From the NCBI GenBank assembly GCA_036583965.1, contig JAZBQD010000034.1, forward strand, positions 9,571,040 through 9,635,039: a DNA stretch of 64,000 bases, written 5' to 3'. Of the stretch, positions 20,425 through 33,456 are shown piece after piece. A program made the position numbers and the translations under genes. Source of the DNA: Prunella strophiata (Eukaryota > Chordata > Aves > Passeriformes > Prunellidae). The first letter of the stretch is position 1, and every line of letters starts with the position of its first letter. Below the pieces are notes generated by a model. That model ran no database searches. It had not been told where the DNA came from and worked only from the letters and a program-made list of their open reading frames with translations.

Positions 20425-23400
20425 ATGTCCACATCGCTGGGCTCCAACACCTACAACCGGCAGAACTGGGAGGATGCGGTGAGCGGGGCGGCCGCCAGGG
20501 CCGGCACAGCCGGGAGGAGCGGGCCTGGCCCCGGCGGGGCCCTGCTGCGCCGCGGGAGCGCGTGGGGCGGCAAGGCCGCGAGGCGAGCGGAGTGCGGGGA
20601 GGCGGCCCCGGGGCTGGGACCCGCCCTGGGGACCTCGCTGCCTTCCCTGGGGACCCGCTGCCTTCCCCTGGGGACCCCACCGCCTTCCCCTGGGGACCCC
20701 GCTGGGGACCCCCTTCCCTGGGGACCCGCCGCCTGCGGCTGAGCCGCCCGGGAGGGCTGTGCCGCGGTTCCCCAGCTCTCCTTGCGGCGCACAGGGAACG
20801 AGCTGCCCCGCCGCTCCTTCCCCCGCGCCCGGTGCAGGGGCTGCAGCAGCTGCGGGGGCTGAGCTGGGCCCCTCGTGTGCCCCTGGCCGTCCGTTCGAGC
20901 TGAAGCCTCTCCCGAGCGGGCCCAGTGCAGACAATCGCTGCTGAGGGATAACGGGGGCGGTGTGGCCTGCTGCAGTCCAGGCACTGACAGGTTCAGATCT
21001 CAAGAATAGGCTTTTTAATTGGTTATTCTAAGTTTTACTCCATGCTACAATAGCCACCAGATTATGATTCTATAGTAATTTGGGTCTGGGTCGTGGCTTG
21101 CAGCTCTCCCGGTGTCTCTGAATCCATTTGCATCTTTTAATCATCTGATGAGTTAAACCAGATAATTTTTCAGTGTGACTTGAATGCTGTTGTGATGGCA
21201 GAGCTCGTTACAAATTCCCACTTTTCTTCTTGCTCGATTCAGGACTTCCCTATCCTGTGCCAGACGTGTCTTGGAGAGAATCCCTACATTCGGATGGTAT
21301 GTGCCTGCTGGACCCTGCAGTCCTTCCCTCCCTCTGTGGGGGCCCTAAACCCGTGGGTTTGGGGGCTGAAGCAGGGCTGGGTACAGGAGGAGGTGCTGAA
21401 GGGAGCACACTCTCCTGAGCAGCTGGTTCTGCACAGCAGGGTCTGGTTCCAGCTGTTGTTGGTGTGTGAGATCATGGTTAGGGGTGTGATTTCAGAACAA
21501 ATCAATCACAAAGGAGAGAAGATGACCCAGTCCAATGTCTGGAGTGCAGGAAATAGTAGAAAATGAAATTTTAGTGTTGGCAAGCTCCAACATAGACAGC
21601 TGTGAGCTGCTCAGATTCTGATTAGTGCAATTTCTAAAATGTGACAAACGTGCACCTCTAAAATGAAGTTAAAGGTGACTTATGGAGGTAGTTTAAATTC
21701 CTGTTTGTCTTCCCAGCTTTGCAGGGTGAGTCAGTCCATGTTCTGTTGGTTTTCCCTGCCTGGCCTGATTGCCCATGACCTACATTGACATTATCTCCTT
21801 CACATTTCATGTCCACAAAGTTTGCTGAGAGAGATTGGGTTGTTCTTATGAAACATAACCCTAATGCTACTATAGGGGATATTTCCAAACCTGTTTGTTT
21901 CCACGGGTTGTTTAATGTAGCATCATCTTTCCTTAAAAAGAGCTGATAATGCTCCATGGGTTATTTAGTGTAACATCATCTTTCCTTAAAAAGAGCTGTT
22001 AATGCTCCTTTTCATTCTCACCTTTCATCAGTACTGGAGGTGGGACTTAAAGTACTCTGTTTTCAATAAAAGTTTTTAAACCAAAAGTGTATTGAGAGTA
22101 TTCAGGATTTATATTTTTTGTCCTGTTGACTTTCCAAGGTGCAAGCCAAATTCATAGTAATGAGTGAGTCTAAATGCAGCATAATTATGAAAAAAACTAC
22201 TGTGTTGTCACATCAATGATACGTTTCATATTTTATGTTGAATTGGTGATATTTCATGTTTTATTTTATTGTTTTTTTATATTTCAGACCAAAGAAAAAT
22301 ATGGAAAAGAATGCAAGGTATGTTTGCGTGTTTTGAAGAAAGATTGTCAAAATCAGCGCAGATCTAGGAATAATCCATTTTAATGATTAAAAACCTGTCA
22401 GCTTCAGAAGAGTGCTTATCTGGGTTAACTTAAAATGTTTATGTAACTACATAAATTTTTAGGTCAGTCTGCTGTGCTTGTTAGACAAAGTCAGTTGGTC
22501 CTAAAATAGTAAAATTATTGAGCAAATCCTGAGTGTGTCTAAACAAATCTTCATGTTTATCAGAATGAGGTTTTGCAAATACTGTTGTACTATATGTGAA
22601 GTTATTGCAGGATTTTAAATTATCCATGTTTTCTTGGGTGAGTTTGTTGTTTTTACTGAGATGTGCAAGATAGCTGGAGTTTGGGTTTTACTGTGTATGT
22701 TATTCATGGCTGTTTGGTGGTTTGTGTTGGCTGTCCAAGAAATAAGCCACAATTATTTCCAAGAGCAAGAAATACTCAGTGTTGCCTGGACTGAGGGAAA
22801 TTAAAGGAGGTTTTTGCCCTTTTATCAGTTTTCATCTGAAGTAGAGAAAAGGTATAATTTGGAGTCTGTACATATTGAGATTGTGTTATGTACTCAAGCT
22901 GTACATGCAGAGGAAGCAAATACATCATTCCATGAGATCAGAGGGAGCATCACTCTTCTGCACCAAAGCTCTCATAACCTCTTCCAGGTTGTTGCTGTGC
23001 TGGTGCCTGATGTTCCCATCATTGTAATTCATCTCTAGAAGCTCCACACTGACATCACCTGGAATCAAAGAGAATTTATATATCTTTGAGTAGATCTGAA
23101 ATTGGGTTATTGCAATAAATAAAAAGAAAAACAGCAACAAAAAAAACCCCAACTTTGCTAAAACTTCTTCCTGTCAAAGTAAAACCCCAAATAGAAACAA
23201 ATATTTCCTGAGCTCTGAGTCTTAGCTTTAGGACAAAGAGGTTGTATTTATGTTTTGGAGAAGCTGCTGATTTTAGAGTTTGTTTCCATGCAAGAAGCAG
23301 AGGGGTAGCTGTGTGCAGAGTGAGCCAAGTGCCACCTTTGTGTCCCAGATTTGTGCCAGGCCCTTCACGGTGTTCCGCTGGTGCCCCGGGGTGCGCATGC

Positions 23401-26400
23401 GCTTCAAGAAGACAGAAGTGTGCCAGACCTGCAGCAAGCTGAAGAATGTCTGCCAGACCTGCCTGCTCGACCTGGAATATGGTGTGTACCCAAAAACCTG
23501 ATCCAACACAGGGAAGCTGGTGAAATCACTTTAAATGTGTGCATGTTATTGTCACTGGACAGTCTTTGAGAAAAACAGGTCTTGTCTCTTCGGAGGTTCA
23601 AGGGCAGAGTTATTTCCCTGAGCAGCAGATGATTTACCTCTGGTCACTGCAGGTTACAGAAAGCACTGTTTCTGCTCTTTCAGCTTGTTCTTCATATGGA
23701 TTGGTTGGGGTTTTTTTGTTTCATTTTAGGTTTGCCTATCCAAGTCCGGGATGCAGGACTGTCCCTTAAGGATGAAATGCCTAAATCTGATGTCAATAAA
23801 GAATACTACACCCAGAACATGGAGCGAGAGGTAAGTGTAGCCAGCCATGATCATGCTTTTTGGGTGGCTGTGTGTGGGGAGGAAAGGGCAGCAATGACCT
23901 AGCTTCTCTTAAAACCACTTGCTTGCTCTGATTCTGTGTGTTAGTGTTCAGTGCTGATATTCACATAATTATTTGTGTTGTGCCTGCTTTTAGATAGCCA
24001 ATTCTGATGGCACCAGACCAGTTGGTGCACTAGGAAAAGCTACTTCTACCAGTGACATGCTGCTGAAGCTGGCCCGAACCACTCCATACTACAAACGCAA
24101 CCGTCCTCACATCTGTTCCTTCTGGGTAAAAGGAGAGTGCAAGAGAGGAGAGGAGTGTCCCTACAGGTACAGACACAGCCTGGACAGTCCATCTGTTCAC
24201 CATGGTCAGATGCAGCTTCCCTTGGAGGTGCTGCAGTGAGCAGGAGACTCTGCAGTTATTTGGGTCAGGACAACACTTGCATCCAGTGCCAGCAAATGAA
24301 GTCTCTGTGATGGCAAGTTGGTTTGTGAGAAGTTGGCTGTGTCCTTTGCCAAAGCAGTGACTGCACTCTCCTCTTGTGTAGTCAATTTTTCCCCTTTGTG
24401 GCGTCAGTCCCCTCAAGCAGAGATCTTTGTATTTGAACAAGAGGCTGTTTCAAACCCAGCTCTTGTGTTTTGTAGTGCTGAGTGTTGAGCTGTCAGAAGC
24501 ACCATTCATTCAGAACTTGACGCAGTCCTGGCTGCAGTTGAAGTTTTCAGGGCTTTGTTCCATTTTGACATGTTTATGTGGACAGGGTTAAAGATATCAT
24601 TGACCTGAGGGTTTGAGAAGGGAAACTGGCAGCTACAGTCATTTTAATCCATTCAGTCATCCCTGATGTTATAAAATGCTTTGTTTGCTGAACCTCAGAC
24701 ATGAGAAACCTACAGATCCAGATGATCCTCTGGCTGACCAGAACATCAAAGATCGTTACTATGGAATTAATGATCCTGTGGCTGACAAGCTTCTGAAACG
24801 AGCATCAACCATGCCTCGTCTAGATCCTCCTGAAGACAAGACTATTACTACACTGTATGTTGGAGGGCTTGGAGATACCATCACTGAATCAGATCTCAGG
24901 TGTGTTGGTGAATTTGTATTGCCCTTGCCTTTTTGTTTGACACTTTGATAATGGCTCTTCAAATGAGGAACAAAAATACATCTGGCTTTCAGGGTTTTTT
25001 AATGGGGAACTGGTTGGTGGGCAAGTGCAGAGGAGTGCCAGCTTGTTGGAGAACAAACAGGCACGTTTCAAATGCTTTGATTAAAATTTATCTCTTTAAA
25101 GATGAGTCATCCCTTTGAGCTTTTGGGATAATGTGTAACCCTTTTTACAAGGAGATCCTGTATCCTGTAGCTAGCTACTGAGAGAAGCTGCTGCAGACAT
25201 TTTATTGCTCCGTAATTGCATGGAGGACTAATTATAATTGATTGATTATTGATTTCTAATGATTAGTTTGAACTGGGAATGGAGAAGAGAAAGGCATGCT
25301 CAGAAACTATTTCACCTGCCCTACACCCTGTGACTAGGAGGAGTTTGGTATCATAATAACTTTTTTTGTCCCGTACAGAAATCACTTCTACCAGTTTGGG
25401 GAGATCCGGACGATAACAGTGGTGCAGAGGCAGCAATGTGCTTTCATCCAGTTTGCCACCAGGCAGGCTGCAGAGGTGGCTGCTGAGAAATCCTTCAACA
25501 AACTCATTGTCAACGGCCGCAGGCTCAACGTCAAATGGGGAAGGTCAGTGTGGGGGGAGGAAGCCCAGAGGATTTGCAAGTTCTTCTCCTCACTTTACAG
25601 TCTTGATCAGCAGGATTGGGTGTTATGCAGAAGTAGGTACTTGTTTGGTAAATAGTTGGGGTCCTCTTGCATTTTGGTTTTCGTTTTCCAGTGAGAGCTG
25701 GTTTGGAGATGACACAAGTACTGTAAGGGATTTCTTGGTTGAGGATTAGGGATGAGTTTTGGTAGCTTTGCTCCTAGTCCATCTCCTGTAAACGCTGTTT
25801 GCAAACTTGGTACCATCTGTCTGATACTCTGTGAGTTTTTCATCTTTGGCCTGAAGAAATGGCTCTGGAATAGATAATGTGAAGCCACTGTGATGTAAAT
25901 ATCTCCTTATCCTGCTTTTCTCATCCTTGTTCTCAAAATTTTGTCTGTTTTTCAGGTCCCAGGCAGCGAGAGGAAAAGAAAAGGACAAGGAAGGCACTAC
26001 AGAATCGGGGATAAAGCTGGAGCCAGTTCCAGGACTTCCTGGAGGTAAGGGAGTTGTATTAATCTCTGAAACACTTAATGCTGACCCACTTCCATGAGCA
26101 AGGCTACTGTTAAACTTCTGGAAAGCAGTGACAGTTCAGGATGGTAGAGGCAGTGGTGAGCCTAGAGCAGTTATAGTAGGTTTGCAGCAGATCCAGCTGG
26201 ATGGGAGATGAGCTTTGTCTAGGAGCAAATCCTTGATGAAAGAGAGTTCCTTATGTGATGAGTGAAAAGTTAAAGCTGAATTCAACTTACTTAAGTCAGA
26301 GATACTGGCAACCTACGCTTTTAATGTTTTCTTAGTCCACTGAGTGTTGTATGATGGACAAAGCAAAGCTGGTTTCCGATGAAGGAGATTGGTGACTGGG

Positions 26401-27523
26401 GTTTCAGGGCAGTTCTGCTTCTCTACTCCAGTTCAGACATGCAATAGTAGCAACAGTTTGCCCTCGTGAAAGCGTGGGTTGTGCTCCATCTCTGAAGGCA
26501 GACACCTCTGCCTGTCTTGCCTGAGAGATTTTCCATAACCATGTGTACTTTTTCTGCAGCCCTCCCCCCTCCTCCAGCTGCAGAAGAGGAGGCTTCTGCA
26601 AATTACTTCAACCTACCTCCAAGTGGCCCTTCAGCCGTGGTGAACATTGCCCTGCCACCTCCTCCTGGCATCGCTCCACCGCCGCCTCCAGGTACCTGTG
26701 TTTGCCCCTCAAGTGGGGCTGTGAAATTCAGTGTTAGACAGTCTCTTCCTCCTTGCCAGGCCATGCTGCAGTACTGATGCATGCCCTGAGCTGATTTTCC
26801 TCATCCCTGATCACACAGTGTAAACGGATGATCTAAACTGAGCTGTCAGCACAGTTTAATTAAACTGAGCTGCCTGTTGTGGTTGGTATTTGCTTGCAAA
26901 TTCCCAGGCATGCTGGAGATCACTGTTACTGGTACTGAGACCTACTCAGTGCTTTTGCTGGCTGTGTAAATGCCACATTAACCTGAACTTCAGAGGGTAA
27001 TTTTGCAGATGGTTGGCATGTCCTTGGATGCTGGCATGTCCTTGGCTCTCTGTATATCTATCCAGAGATGCTTTTTTTTTTTTTTTTAATGAAATTTTGA
27101 ACTCTCATAGATGTATTTGCTCTGCTCTGTGGTTGAGTAGAAAACATTTAGATGGGTATTAAAGACACCTGCCCAGTCCCCCCACCAGCTTTTATTTGTA
27201 AGGATGTGTGTTGGGTAGGGATTGGCCCTAGTTGTACTGAAAAGAGGGGCAGGAGTTTGGGGAGATGGGAGATGTGCACATCTGTGAGGCACAGCTGTCA
27301 GCCAGCTGTGGTGTCAGTACTTTGAAGCAGCAGTACACACACATCAGGTTTTCTGTTGCTTTGCCTAAAGCTGCCAACTTTTGTTTCTGCAGGTTTTGGA
27401 CCACACATGTTCCACGCCATGGGGCCCCCACCTCCCTTCATGAGAGCCCCAGGCCCCATCCACTACCCATCCCAGGATCCCCAGAGGATGGGTGCCCACG
27501 CAGGAAAGCACAGCAGCCCCTAG
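20425..27523 (+). CDS. RBM22: Pre-mRNA-splicing factor RBM22, 420 aa, 11 coding exons
   Basis: RBM22 (yeast Cwc2 homologue) joins the activated spliceosome and contacts U6 snRNA and the intron near the catalytic core. Coding exons are 20425-20478, 21243-21296, 22288-22317, 23349-23481, 23730-23830, 23994-24166, 24699-24899, 25379-25543, 25956-26044, 26560-26691 and 27393-27523. Phases agree and total 420 aa, as in human. Visible domains are N-terminal zinc-binding cysteines ([18 protein letters not shown]-type, [20 protein letters not shown]), the CCCH finger [19 protein letters not shown] split by the exon 6/7 junction, an RRM from about residue 230 with RNP2 TLYVGGLG and RNP1-like QCAFIQFA, and a proline-rich tail ([26 protein letters not shown]) ending HAGKHSSP. 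The N-terminus [18 protein letters not shown] differs from human only at residue 2. No defect is seen. Confidence 0.97.
20628..20730. repeat. GGGGACC-type short tandem repeat in RBM22 intron 1
   Basis: Degenerate units of roughly 20-30 bp built on CCTTCCCCTGGGGACCC repeat about four to five times just inside intron 1, within the CpG island. There is no coding role: the open frame across it is simply unspliced GC-rich intron. Confidence 0.7.
21901..22006. repeat. Two-copy tandem duplication, unit 53 bp, RBM22 intron 2
   Basis: The copies at 21901-21953 and 21954-22006 share CATCATCTTTCCTTAAAAAG and flanking bases, with about six differences. It is a local duplication inside an intron. Confidence 0.85.
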
Positions 27524-27830
27524 CACGTCCTGCCACCCTCATCCTTGAAGTAAATGTTATTTTCTAGTTACCATGGTAGCACCATATGTTGAGCTGTGGG
27601 TGAGCTAGAGACGCCTTATTTCCCTGCTTGCAGCCACAGGGCAAGCTCAGCTCCGAGTCTCCACTTCTAATCGGGTTCTTGATATGTCCCAGGTCTTTCT
27701 ATTAGTGTGGGGGGTGGGTGGGGGACAGACAGAAGGGCTGTCAGGGGTCTGTGGGTCTGGGTACCAGAATTACAGTGCTATCTGTGTATCCCATTGGCAC
27801 AATTTTGAAATAAACTTCTGGAAAAACAAA
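27524..27830 (+). terminator. RBM22: RBM22 3' UTR and poly(A) signal
   Basis: AATAAA at 27809-27814 lies 286 bp after the stop codon and is followed by A-rich then T-rich sequence. This is the first canonical signal after the stop, giving a short 3' UTR ending near 27830. Confidence 0.7.
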
Positions 27831-27839
27831 ACCAAACCC

Positions 27840-29110
27840 TTTTCAAGCCCTTTTGATATCCTTAGTTGGAACGTTATGGACTGTTAAAATGTAACCAGAG
27901 ACTCTTTTCTGTCAGGTAACTAATGATGTATTATTCTAATGAGGTATTAAACCAGGACTAAATAAGAGTTGAAAAACGAGTTCATCAGACCTGCCAAATC
28001 CATGGCTTGGCCTTACCACTACACAGAATTTTCCTCCCTCCTTTTTCCTGCCTTCTTGATTAAAAAAAGCCTTTTTAAGTGCATCACTTCTAATCCTGCA
28101 CTTCTAATCCTGCACATCCTGAGTAGAACAAGTTCTGGGTCAAGCAAGCAGCCCCCAGGCAGTGTGGGCATGATGTGGAGTGACAGGTCAGCAGTTGCTG
28201 GTTTAGCCAGATGACAGCCCCTCTGCCCCAGAGCCTGGGCTTGTGCTGCCTGCAGCGGCAGGGCAGGGTGCAATTGCAGCTGCTCTTGGGGAGATTTGGG
28301 GCTCTCCAAGGCCTGTGGAGCAGCATCCCCTTAAGCTGTGATATGGGTCCCACTTCATCTTGCTTTGATAAGATATGAAACTTCTTTTTGTGCTCCAAGA
28401 GGCCTCAGGAGCAACTGCATCCTGCCTGGAGCCCGCAGCTGAGCAAGATCTGTGTACATGTGGCTGGAGGATTTTAAGTTTATCTCCATATTAGCTGCTT
28501 TTCATGCAAGATATCTGTGGACATCTTCATAACAGGATGGGGCCTGTTCTGAAGCTTTATTTGCTTGTTTTTTTAAAAAGTACATAAAAATATTTGAATT
28601 TTTCAACACCATGCTTTGACCCAGAGCTCAGTGTCTGAGGGACTTGGTCTGATTTTTATGTGACTGCTGCCACAGCCAAGATCCTACATGGCCAAGGACA
28701 GGCACATCCACTTTTTAGTTTCATGTGCTGTCCTATACAGTGCCACTGGGTCCCATCATGGTGCCAGCCCTGCCAGGCTGTCAGAGGAGGTGTAGCACTT
28801 GTGGCACCACGGGCTGGCTTATTCTGGAGAAAGAGCTGGGCTTTGGGTGTGGGTAATTAGTTCTGCTTTTTTCTGGGGAGAGCTCATCCAGGGTGGTGTT
28901 GGACATGCTGCTGAATGGGAAAGGGCTTTGGCATTGGCCACTGCTCTGGCCCAGAGTGTCTGTAGCCAGGACCTGTGAGTGCTGTCACAGATTTGGCATG
29001 CAGGAGGCTTCACATCATTCCAATTTATTTATTATTTCCATCTGGTTACCCAGGGTGCCTAGGTTCTGCAGATGCTGGACAAAGAAGAGAGAAATGGAGT
29101 TGGAACAGGG
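27840..29110. other. Intergenic, no gene seen (convergent RBM22 / MYOZ3 ends)
   Basis: No exon chain or conserved frame was found between the RBM22 poly(A) site and the likely MYOZ3 poly(A) site. An alternative minus-strand signal (TTTATT near 29025) could extend the MYOZ3 transcript by about 100 bp. Confidence 0.5.
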
Positions 29111-29130
29111 CAGCAGTTAAGCATCATAGA

Positions 29131-29136
29131 TTTATT
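29131..29136 (-). terminator. MYOZ3: Probable poly(A) signal of MYOZ3
   Basis: TTTATT on the plus strand is AATAAA in the minus direction, 1.3 kb downstream of the MYOZ3 stop. Two further AATAAA hexamers in the same orientation lie around 29025-29034. Which one is used cannot be decided from sequence. Confidence 0.5.
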
Positions 29137-30463
29137 GTTTCTAAGGAACAAACCATTTTTCTTTCCATTTGCTTGCCCCCTCCTGCTTCTGTGGGAAACA
29201 GAGTAATGAAAGCTTCCCACCTGAATGATATGTTGTGGCAGCAGAATCCCTGCGTGGGGTTTGCTCTGCACAGTGTTACAAACTTCACAAATGAGGCAGC
29301 TGCTAACTGCATTTTTACCACAACATTCACTTGCCCCATTTAACCACAGTGGTGGAAAAGGAACTTTTATCCTGGTGCCTTTGGGAATATAAGAAAGGGT
29401 AACATTAAGAACCTGACAAAAGCAATTGAGGGAAGCCTGTGTTGAGTCAGGGTTTTGTGAATGGGGTTCCCCAGGTATTCTGGTGACTGTAGGCTGTTGT
29501 TAGCTGCATGTCCCACTGTGTGTCACTGCTGGAAATGTTGGTGTAGTTGGATCCTCAGTTGCTGATTTTCATATTCCCAGGAAAGCCCAGTGCGTGGTCT
29601 GGAGTCATGGCCATGCTGCTTTTCCTTCCCACTGGTGTTGAAGTTACCAGAACACCCTGGCAGCATCCTCACACTGGTGTGGTTCTGCAGGGCAGCAGGT
29701 CCAGGTAGCACCTGATCATTGACCAGCTACATGAAGCAAATCTGTCATAAGTCACTTCAAAGAGCCTGGATTAGATGTTCAAGCGAGACATGCAAGAGAG
29801 CAGTAGGAAGGGGGAAATAGCTGCCAAGTGCTAGCCAGTAGCTTGTGGAAAACAGAGCTCAAGTTTCCAACTCCCAGCATTCCTCTCTCCTCTATTGTGG
29901 CTGGGCTGTGTGGTAAACAGGTAGATTCCCACTCCTTCATTTGTTTTTGTTGTCCAGCCAAGCTGAAGGTAGCTGCTTTAAACATGCCAATGCCTCAAGT
30001 AACTTGTTTTGCTACTGCTCTTCCATTATCACCTCCTCTCTGTGTCCTGACTGCAATGACAGATGCAGAGCTGTCCTGAAGATGGAATTTCTCTGCAAAA
30101 GCACCAGCTGTCCGAGCAGGTCTCGTGTGCCAGTGAGGATGCAGTGAGGCAGCTTTGGTGTGTTGCAGCTGGTGGTGCTGCTGTTTTCCATGAGGCAGGG
30201 AAGAGGACAGCCTGTACGGGATGTTTTGTACGGGAGCTTGCGGGGATTAACAGCGAGGACTTGGCTGGTTGGCTTGGCACTGACCGCAAGGGGAATTCAG
30301 AATGGTCCCACACTGGAGCTCATTCAAACCCCACTGGAAGATGACAACCCAAGCCCACCAGCTGAGCTTCCAGGAAGGATACCTGCCCCCCTCCCCTCCC
30401 CTGTGGGTGTGTGTGAGTCCAGTGAGGGAACCATCCGTGGCCATGGGGAAGGGAGCGCACGTC

Positions 30464-33422
30464 CTACAGCTCTTCGCTCTCCGGCAGGATCCGCACCCAG
30501 CCTTGGGCCACCCTGTTGAAGTTGGGCCTGTGGGAAATCACCTCCAGCACACTCAGGTTATCCAGCTCTACGGTGGGCAAAGAGAACAGCTCACCAACCA
30601 ACGCCCTGTCAAACGGGGCTGGAGTCCTGCAGCACAAGGAGAAGCACACTTAGTCACAAGGAGAGGCTGGCCATATTGTGAAGGTGTTAGACAAAATAAG
30701 TCTGGATTTACTGACTCCAGTACAACATAGCAATGCCTGTTAGAAATGACAGCCCTCCTCTTCCTCCCCAGGACACTGTTAGAGCCCTGCCCCCAGCGAG
30801 GTGGTTCTTGGGTACAGAGCCCACCTCAACTCAAGCTTTGGCAAGCCTGGAGAGCGGGGTTTGATGCCTGGGTGTTGATGGAAGTGTTCTGCACATGGAA
30901 GGGCTTAGATTCAGAGCCCAGTGACAGTGACAAACCCCTGGTCCTGAGAGTGCTTCATGTGCAGCTCCTGTGTCCTGCAGAGGGCTGAGGCTGATGCCAG
31001 CTCAGGATCACAGCAGCACATGCAGCTCTGTCAGCCCTGGCTCCATCCCGCCTTTTGGGACGGCTCCTCCCTGAACAATGACTAACAGGAGGAGCAGTGT
31101 GGGGGCAAGAGCTGTCATCTCTTTCTGGAGAAATGTGCAAAGGGACTGGAGAAGAGTGTGCCAGCCCCCAAAAAGCCAAGAATGTTGGTTTTGGAGCAGC
31201 ACATGGGGGCTGAGCTATCAGTGAGGCAAAACTGGGAATGTTTGCTTTGGGAAGCACAGCTAGAACATGAATAACATGGCACTGTTTTGCAACAGAGGAG
31301 AAAGAAGAGGGGGAAAGGCAAATGAGACAAGTTTGTTCTAGGAACTTTCTTTTGGGAAAAGAGTCTTTGTCAAAGCTTGGTTTTCACTCTCTCTTAAGGC
31401 AGCACACCTTAGCAAGGTGGCCCAGGTTTTTGCATCACAGTCTGAATATTCAAAATTGGGGGTAAATGAGCCTGCTTTAACGCAGTTGCTGTGGAGATGG
31501 TGGGCTTGCCCTTGCTCTGTGACCCATGAGAGCTGTGCTGGGATTCAGCTAGCCTTAGGCAAGACCACTGGCTTTTCCATAGCCAGCTTGTTCCAAAAAG
31601 TTTGTTTTTCTGTGGCTTGGTATTTGAACTGAGAAGTGATTTAAAAGCTTGGAAGATCATGAAAAGCCCAGTTAAAAGCAGATTGGCTTTCTGAATCTTC
31701 CTGCCTCACTGAAGAATTAGAGGAGGTGGCAAGAGGCTTGGAGTTAAATTAGCATCCATCTGTATTAAATTACAGTTGAAGACTTTAAATAGAAAGGCAG
31801 TGTGTGAGAGGGGAGAAATGGTACAGGGTAGAGTATTATTCAGAAACATGCCCTTGCTTAAGTCCCTGTCCATAAATAAATCCTGAGGCAGAAACATGGC
31901 TAAATGTTGAAAGAAAAGGGCCAAGTGTCTGCAGCAGCCCCTTGTTCTCCCCCTGCAGCACCTCCTTGGCTCTAACTGCTCAAGGACAGCCACATGGCAA
32001 AGCCCCAGGGCTGAGGGGGAGGAGAGCAGCAAAGGGACAGTGGTGGCCAGGCTCATCTCTGCCCTTTAGGATGGCTTTTCCCACAAGGAGGGGTTGTGGT
32101 CCCCCACAGCCCCTCCTGCCAAGTGCTGAAAGCACAGCAGCCATGTCCCCCACGCCTCAAATCCAGCCCTGGGGTGGGTGCAGGGGCACTGCTGCTGTTG
32201 GCACATGGTCAGCTGGGGAGCAGTGCTGTGTCCTGGGGGGAAACTCCAGTGGGAACTTGCCTACTGGAAGGTGACTTTGGCCAGGCCACCAAAGCCAATG
32301 TAATTCCATCCTCATGACAGAGGCTTTCAGGAAGGAAGACAGAAAGGACTCTTTTTGCTGATTCCCTCTGATGATGTTCAGCTTGAAAGTTTGGTTCTCA
32401 TTATTCTACCAGCAAATCTCCATCTCCTGGATCCCCACTAAACACCTTTCCAGAAAGGAGATCTGTCTTGGCAGCCTTTGCTCCAGGGTCCCACCCTTGA
32501 CCCCAGTGTCCACTTGGAGGTGTGAGGAGGCACCAGCTGTGCTGCATCAGAAGCAGCCACAGGGCACAGAGCTTGCCAGGCTGAGCCACCAGAAATCCCC
32601 TGGCCTGGAGGCTTTGGGCTCAAGCAGGTGTTTGGAAGGAATCTGGTGACCTCTTAGCACTCTGTGGGAAGATTAACCTTATACCCCCACTGCTTCCAGC
32701 AGCTGTTTGAATACCTTAAGGAAATTAGGAAAGAAACTTGGCGCTGTGTCATTCTTCCACCCAGCCCAGAGCTGAGCCCAGCTGGGAGCAGGAGTGATTT
32801 CTACTCCAGGGCCATATTTGTAAGAATTGGTCCTCCCAAATTTCATCCCCTGGGGTTACCCAGTGAGATCAAGCTGCTTAAGGCTGTGTGAGCCCAGTAG
32901 TGGAGCTGAGAGGAGATCTGGGGAGAGAGCTGCTGGAGGCAGGAACCTTTGCAGGGAGCCACAGAGGAGCTCCTGAGTAGGAAAAGAGTATCCTGAGCCC
33001 TGTCTGTGCCCCTCTGGGGTATAAAGAGGGCATGAATGGTTCCATTTCCCTGGCAGGACGGTGGGTGCTCCTCGAGGCTGAAGGGCTTGACCCAGGGCTG
33101 GTGTTGCTGGTGGTGTCTGCCCCTGTTACCTGTTGAAGCTCCTGAAGTCCCACGCAGGGGGTCTCATGGGTGGTGGGTTCTTGCCATACACAGCATTGTC
33201 CCTGTCCCCAAAGAGCTCCTGCCACGGGGACCGGTAGCCCTTGGGGATGGCAGTGACATTGAACTTCTCATGGGGGATTTCTTTGAGGGGGCTCGAGTAC
33301 CCTGTGCAGGGGAGAGACAGTGTGGGCTGCTGGGGCCAGAGCCAGGCTGAGGCAGGGGGCTGGGAGCAGCCTGACCTCTGCATGGCCATGGCCTGTAAAT
33401 GGGGCAGGAATGAGTATCTGTA

Positions 33423-33456
<34 letters not shown>

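Noticed and set aside
28540..28620. AT-rich stretch with TTTTTTAAAAAGTACATAAAAAT as a possible small-RNA gene or retroelement tail
   Set aside because: No promoter boxes, hairpin or element body could be recognised.
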